A DNA stretch of 41,607 bases, taken from an uncultured Sphingomonadales bacterium. Lineage in GTDB: Bacteria; Pseudomonadota; Alphaproteobacteria; Sphingomonadales; Sphingomonadaceae. The notes beneath the pieces are model-generated. The model had not been told where the DNA came from. It worked only from the letters and a program-made list of their open reading frames with translations, and searched no databases. The stretch lies in assembly GCA_937898525.1 (NCBI GenBank), contig CALCBC010000056.1, positions 1 to 41,607 on the forward strand, in the 5' to 3' direction. Below, in pieces: positions 40,723-41,607 of the stretch. Positions within the stretch are counted from its first letter, which is position 1; each line of letters starts with the position of its first letter. Position numbers and translations under genes: made by a program.

Positions 40723-41607
40723 ATGGAGTTCAGGCGCTTGTCGTCCGCGGACCTGCCGGTTCGAGAGCGCATTGCCGCGTTCATGGATACCTATGCAGCC
40801 GTCGAGCGGGTCGACATTGAGCTCGATGACGACGTTCCGCTTCAATATGAACTTGCGGTGCGGACATTGCCCGATGCCGTCGTGCTCGATGCGCAGTGCT
40901 CTCCGGGCGAATCCCGCCGTAGCCGCGCGCAGAGCCGGGACGGAAAGGATGATCTCGTCCTGAGCGTGATAACCGGTGGGCGCGTACTCCGAACAACCGA
41001 TGATGGCGAACTCGATCTCGGACCCGGCGAGGCCTATCTGGGTTTCAATGACCGGCCGAGCCACCACCGGCTCCACGACAACCCCGGCTTCCTCGATATA
41101 GCGATTCCACGTCCGGTCCTGGCTCCGCTGGTCGGCGATCTTGACCGCGCCAGTCAGGGCAAGCTGCCACAGACGCCGGAGCTGAAACTCCTGACCGGCT
41201 ATTCTCGAATGCTGACCCGCGAGGTTCGCGAGTTGCCGGCTCACCTGGCTGCTCTCTGCTCGGCACACCTGATCGATCTCGTCGTTGCCGCCTTGGGACC
41301 TGCGCGAGATGTAGCCGAAATCGTCAAAGGAGGCGGCGTGCGAGCGGCCCGGCTGGCCGCGATCAAGGCGGACATTGGACGCAACCTCACCTCACCCGAA
41401 CTGAGCATCGGGGAAGTCGCACGACGCCACGGAATATCGCCGCGGTACGTCCACGCGCTTTTTGCAAGCGAAGGCAGCTCGTTCTCGGCCTACGTCCTCG
41501 AGAAGCGCCTCGAGCTCGCGCACTGGCGCCTCTCCGCCCGACGCTTTGCGAACCAGTCCATTTCCGCGATCGCTTACGACGCCGGGTTCGGCGACCTGTC
41601 CTATTTC
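40723..41607 (+). CDS. AraC-family transcriptional regulator, cut by window end
   Basis: The frame runs from ATG 40723, with GAGAGGAAC upstream, to the last base without a stop, giving 295 codons. The N-terminal 180 residues look like a cupin-type sensor domain (DLVLSVITGGRVLRTTDDG, then LGPGEAYLGFNDRPSHHR). The C-terminal part is the AraC double helix-turn-helix: SIGEVARRHGISPRYVHALF, then the linker and SISAIAYDAGFGDLSYF of the second unit. Only about 20 residues should be missing. The sensor resembles the AraC-binding-domain-2 type used for aromatic or alkane signals, but the ligand is unknown. Target genes may be the MFS transporter or genes downstream. Confidence 0.93.
   Translation, partial: MEFRRLSSADLPVRERIAAFMDTYAAVERVDIELDDDVPLQYELAVRTLPDAVVLDAQCSPGESRRSRAQSRDGKDDLVLSVITGGRVLRTTDDGELDLGPGEAYLGFNDRPSHHRLHDNPGFLDIAIPRPVLAPLVGDLDRASQGKLPQTPELKLLTGYSRMLTREVRELPAHLAALCSAHLIDLVVAALGPARDVAEIVKGGGVRAARLAAIKADIGRNLTSPELSIGEVARRHGISPRYVHALFASEGSSFSAYVLEKRLELAHWRLSARRFANQSISAIAYDAGFGDLSYF

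Noticed and set aside
1..41607. CRISPR arrays, tRNA or rRNA genes, insertion sequences, prophage genes
   Set aside because: I looked in all gene gaps for repeated spacers, cloverleaf sequences and transposase or integrase motifs and found none.

Overview
The window is a dense, high-GC block of chromosomal housekeeping genes from an alphaproteobacterium, most likely a sphingomonad (Sphingomonadales, Erythrobacteraceae/Sphingomonadaceae type). Four things point there: the nuoG-N gene order followed by birA, coaX, RNase J and a DUF1467 protein; a GAAC-N7-GAAC SOS box in front of lexA; a ROSE-like RNA thermometer in front of an hsp20 gene; and the grouping of trpEGDC, moaC, moeA, lexA, comEC, gltX and gltA. 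The species assignment is inference; no rRNA or tRNA gene is present to test it.

Layout. (1) 1-7944, +: the distal half of the respiratory complex I operon, from the end of nuoG through nuoN. A 146-bp palindromic repeat sits between nuoG and nuoH. (2) 7946-11360, +: birA (TTG start), coaX, ribonuclease J and a DUF1467 membrane protein, nearly all overlapping or abutting. (3) 11363-17908: a poorly characterised block. It has a large membrane-anchored coiled-coil protein (-), a divergent Hpt-like protein without the phospho-acceptor His, a membrane protein with a nucleotidyltransferase-like N-terminus, an all-helical unknown, and a histidine-kinase-like protein whose H-box His is Pro. A CtrA-like site lies in front of the last two genes. 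This is the best candidate here for an undescribed system. (4) 17912-20638, -: gltA and gltX, divergent from comEC (+), which converges with lexA (-). (5) 22859-32998, -: lexA, moeA, moaC, then a secreted protein (+) and two membrane proteins, then trpC, trpD, trpG, trpE and a PpiD-like periplasmic chaperone. (6) 33226-36191, +: tpiA, secG, pyrG. (7) 36559-38753: a small heat-shock protein (-) under a probable RNA thermometer, then grxC, a nitrilase-family amidase and a DUF1178 protein (+). (8) 38754-41607: about 490 bp without a recognisable gene, then an MFS transporter and an AraC-family regulator cut by the window end; this end looks accessory.

Together the genes cover aerobic respiration, cofactor supply (biotinylation, CoA, molybdopterin), RNA turnover, TCA entry, tryptophan and CTP synthesis, envelope protein folding and secretion, SOS control and heat or redox stress. 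Packing is extreme: several neighbours overlap by 4 bp, convergent pairs are separated by 2-11 bp, and TTG or GTG starts are common. Many promoters and terminators must therefore lie inside coding DNA.
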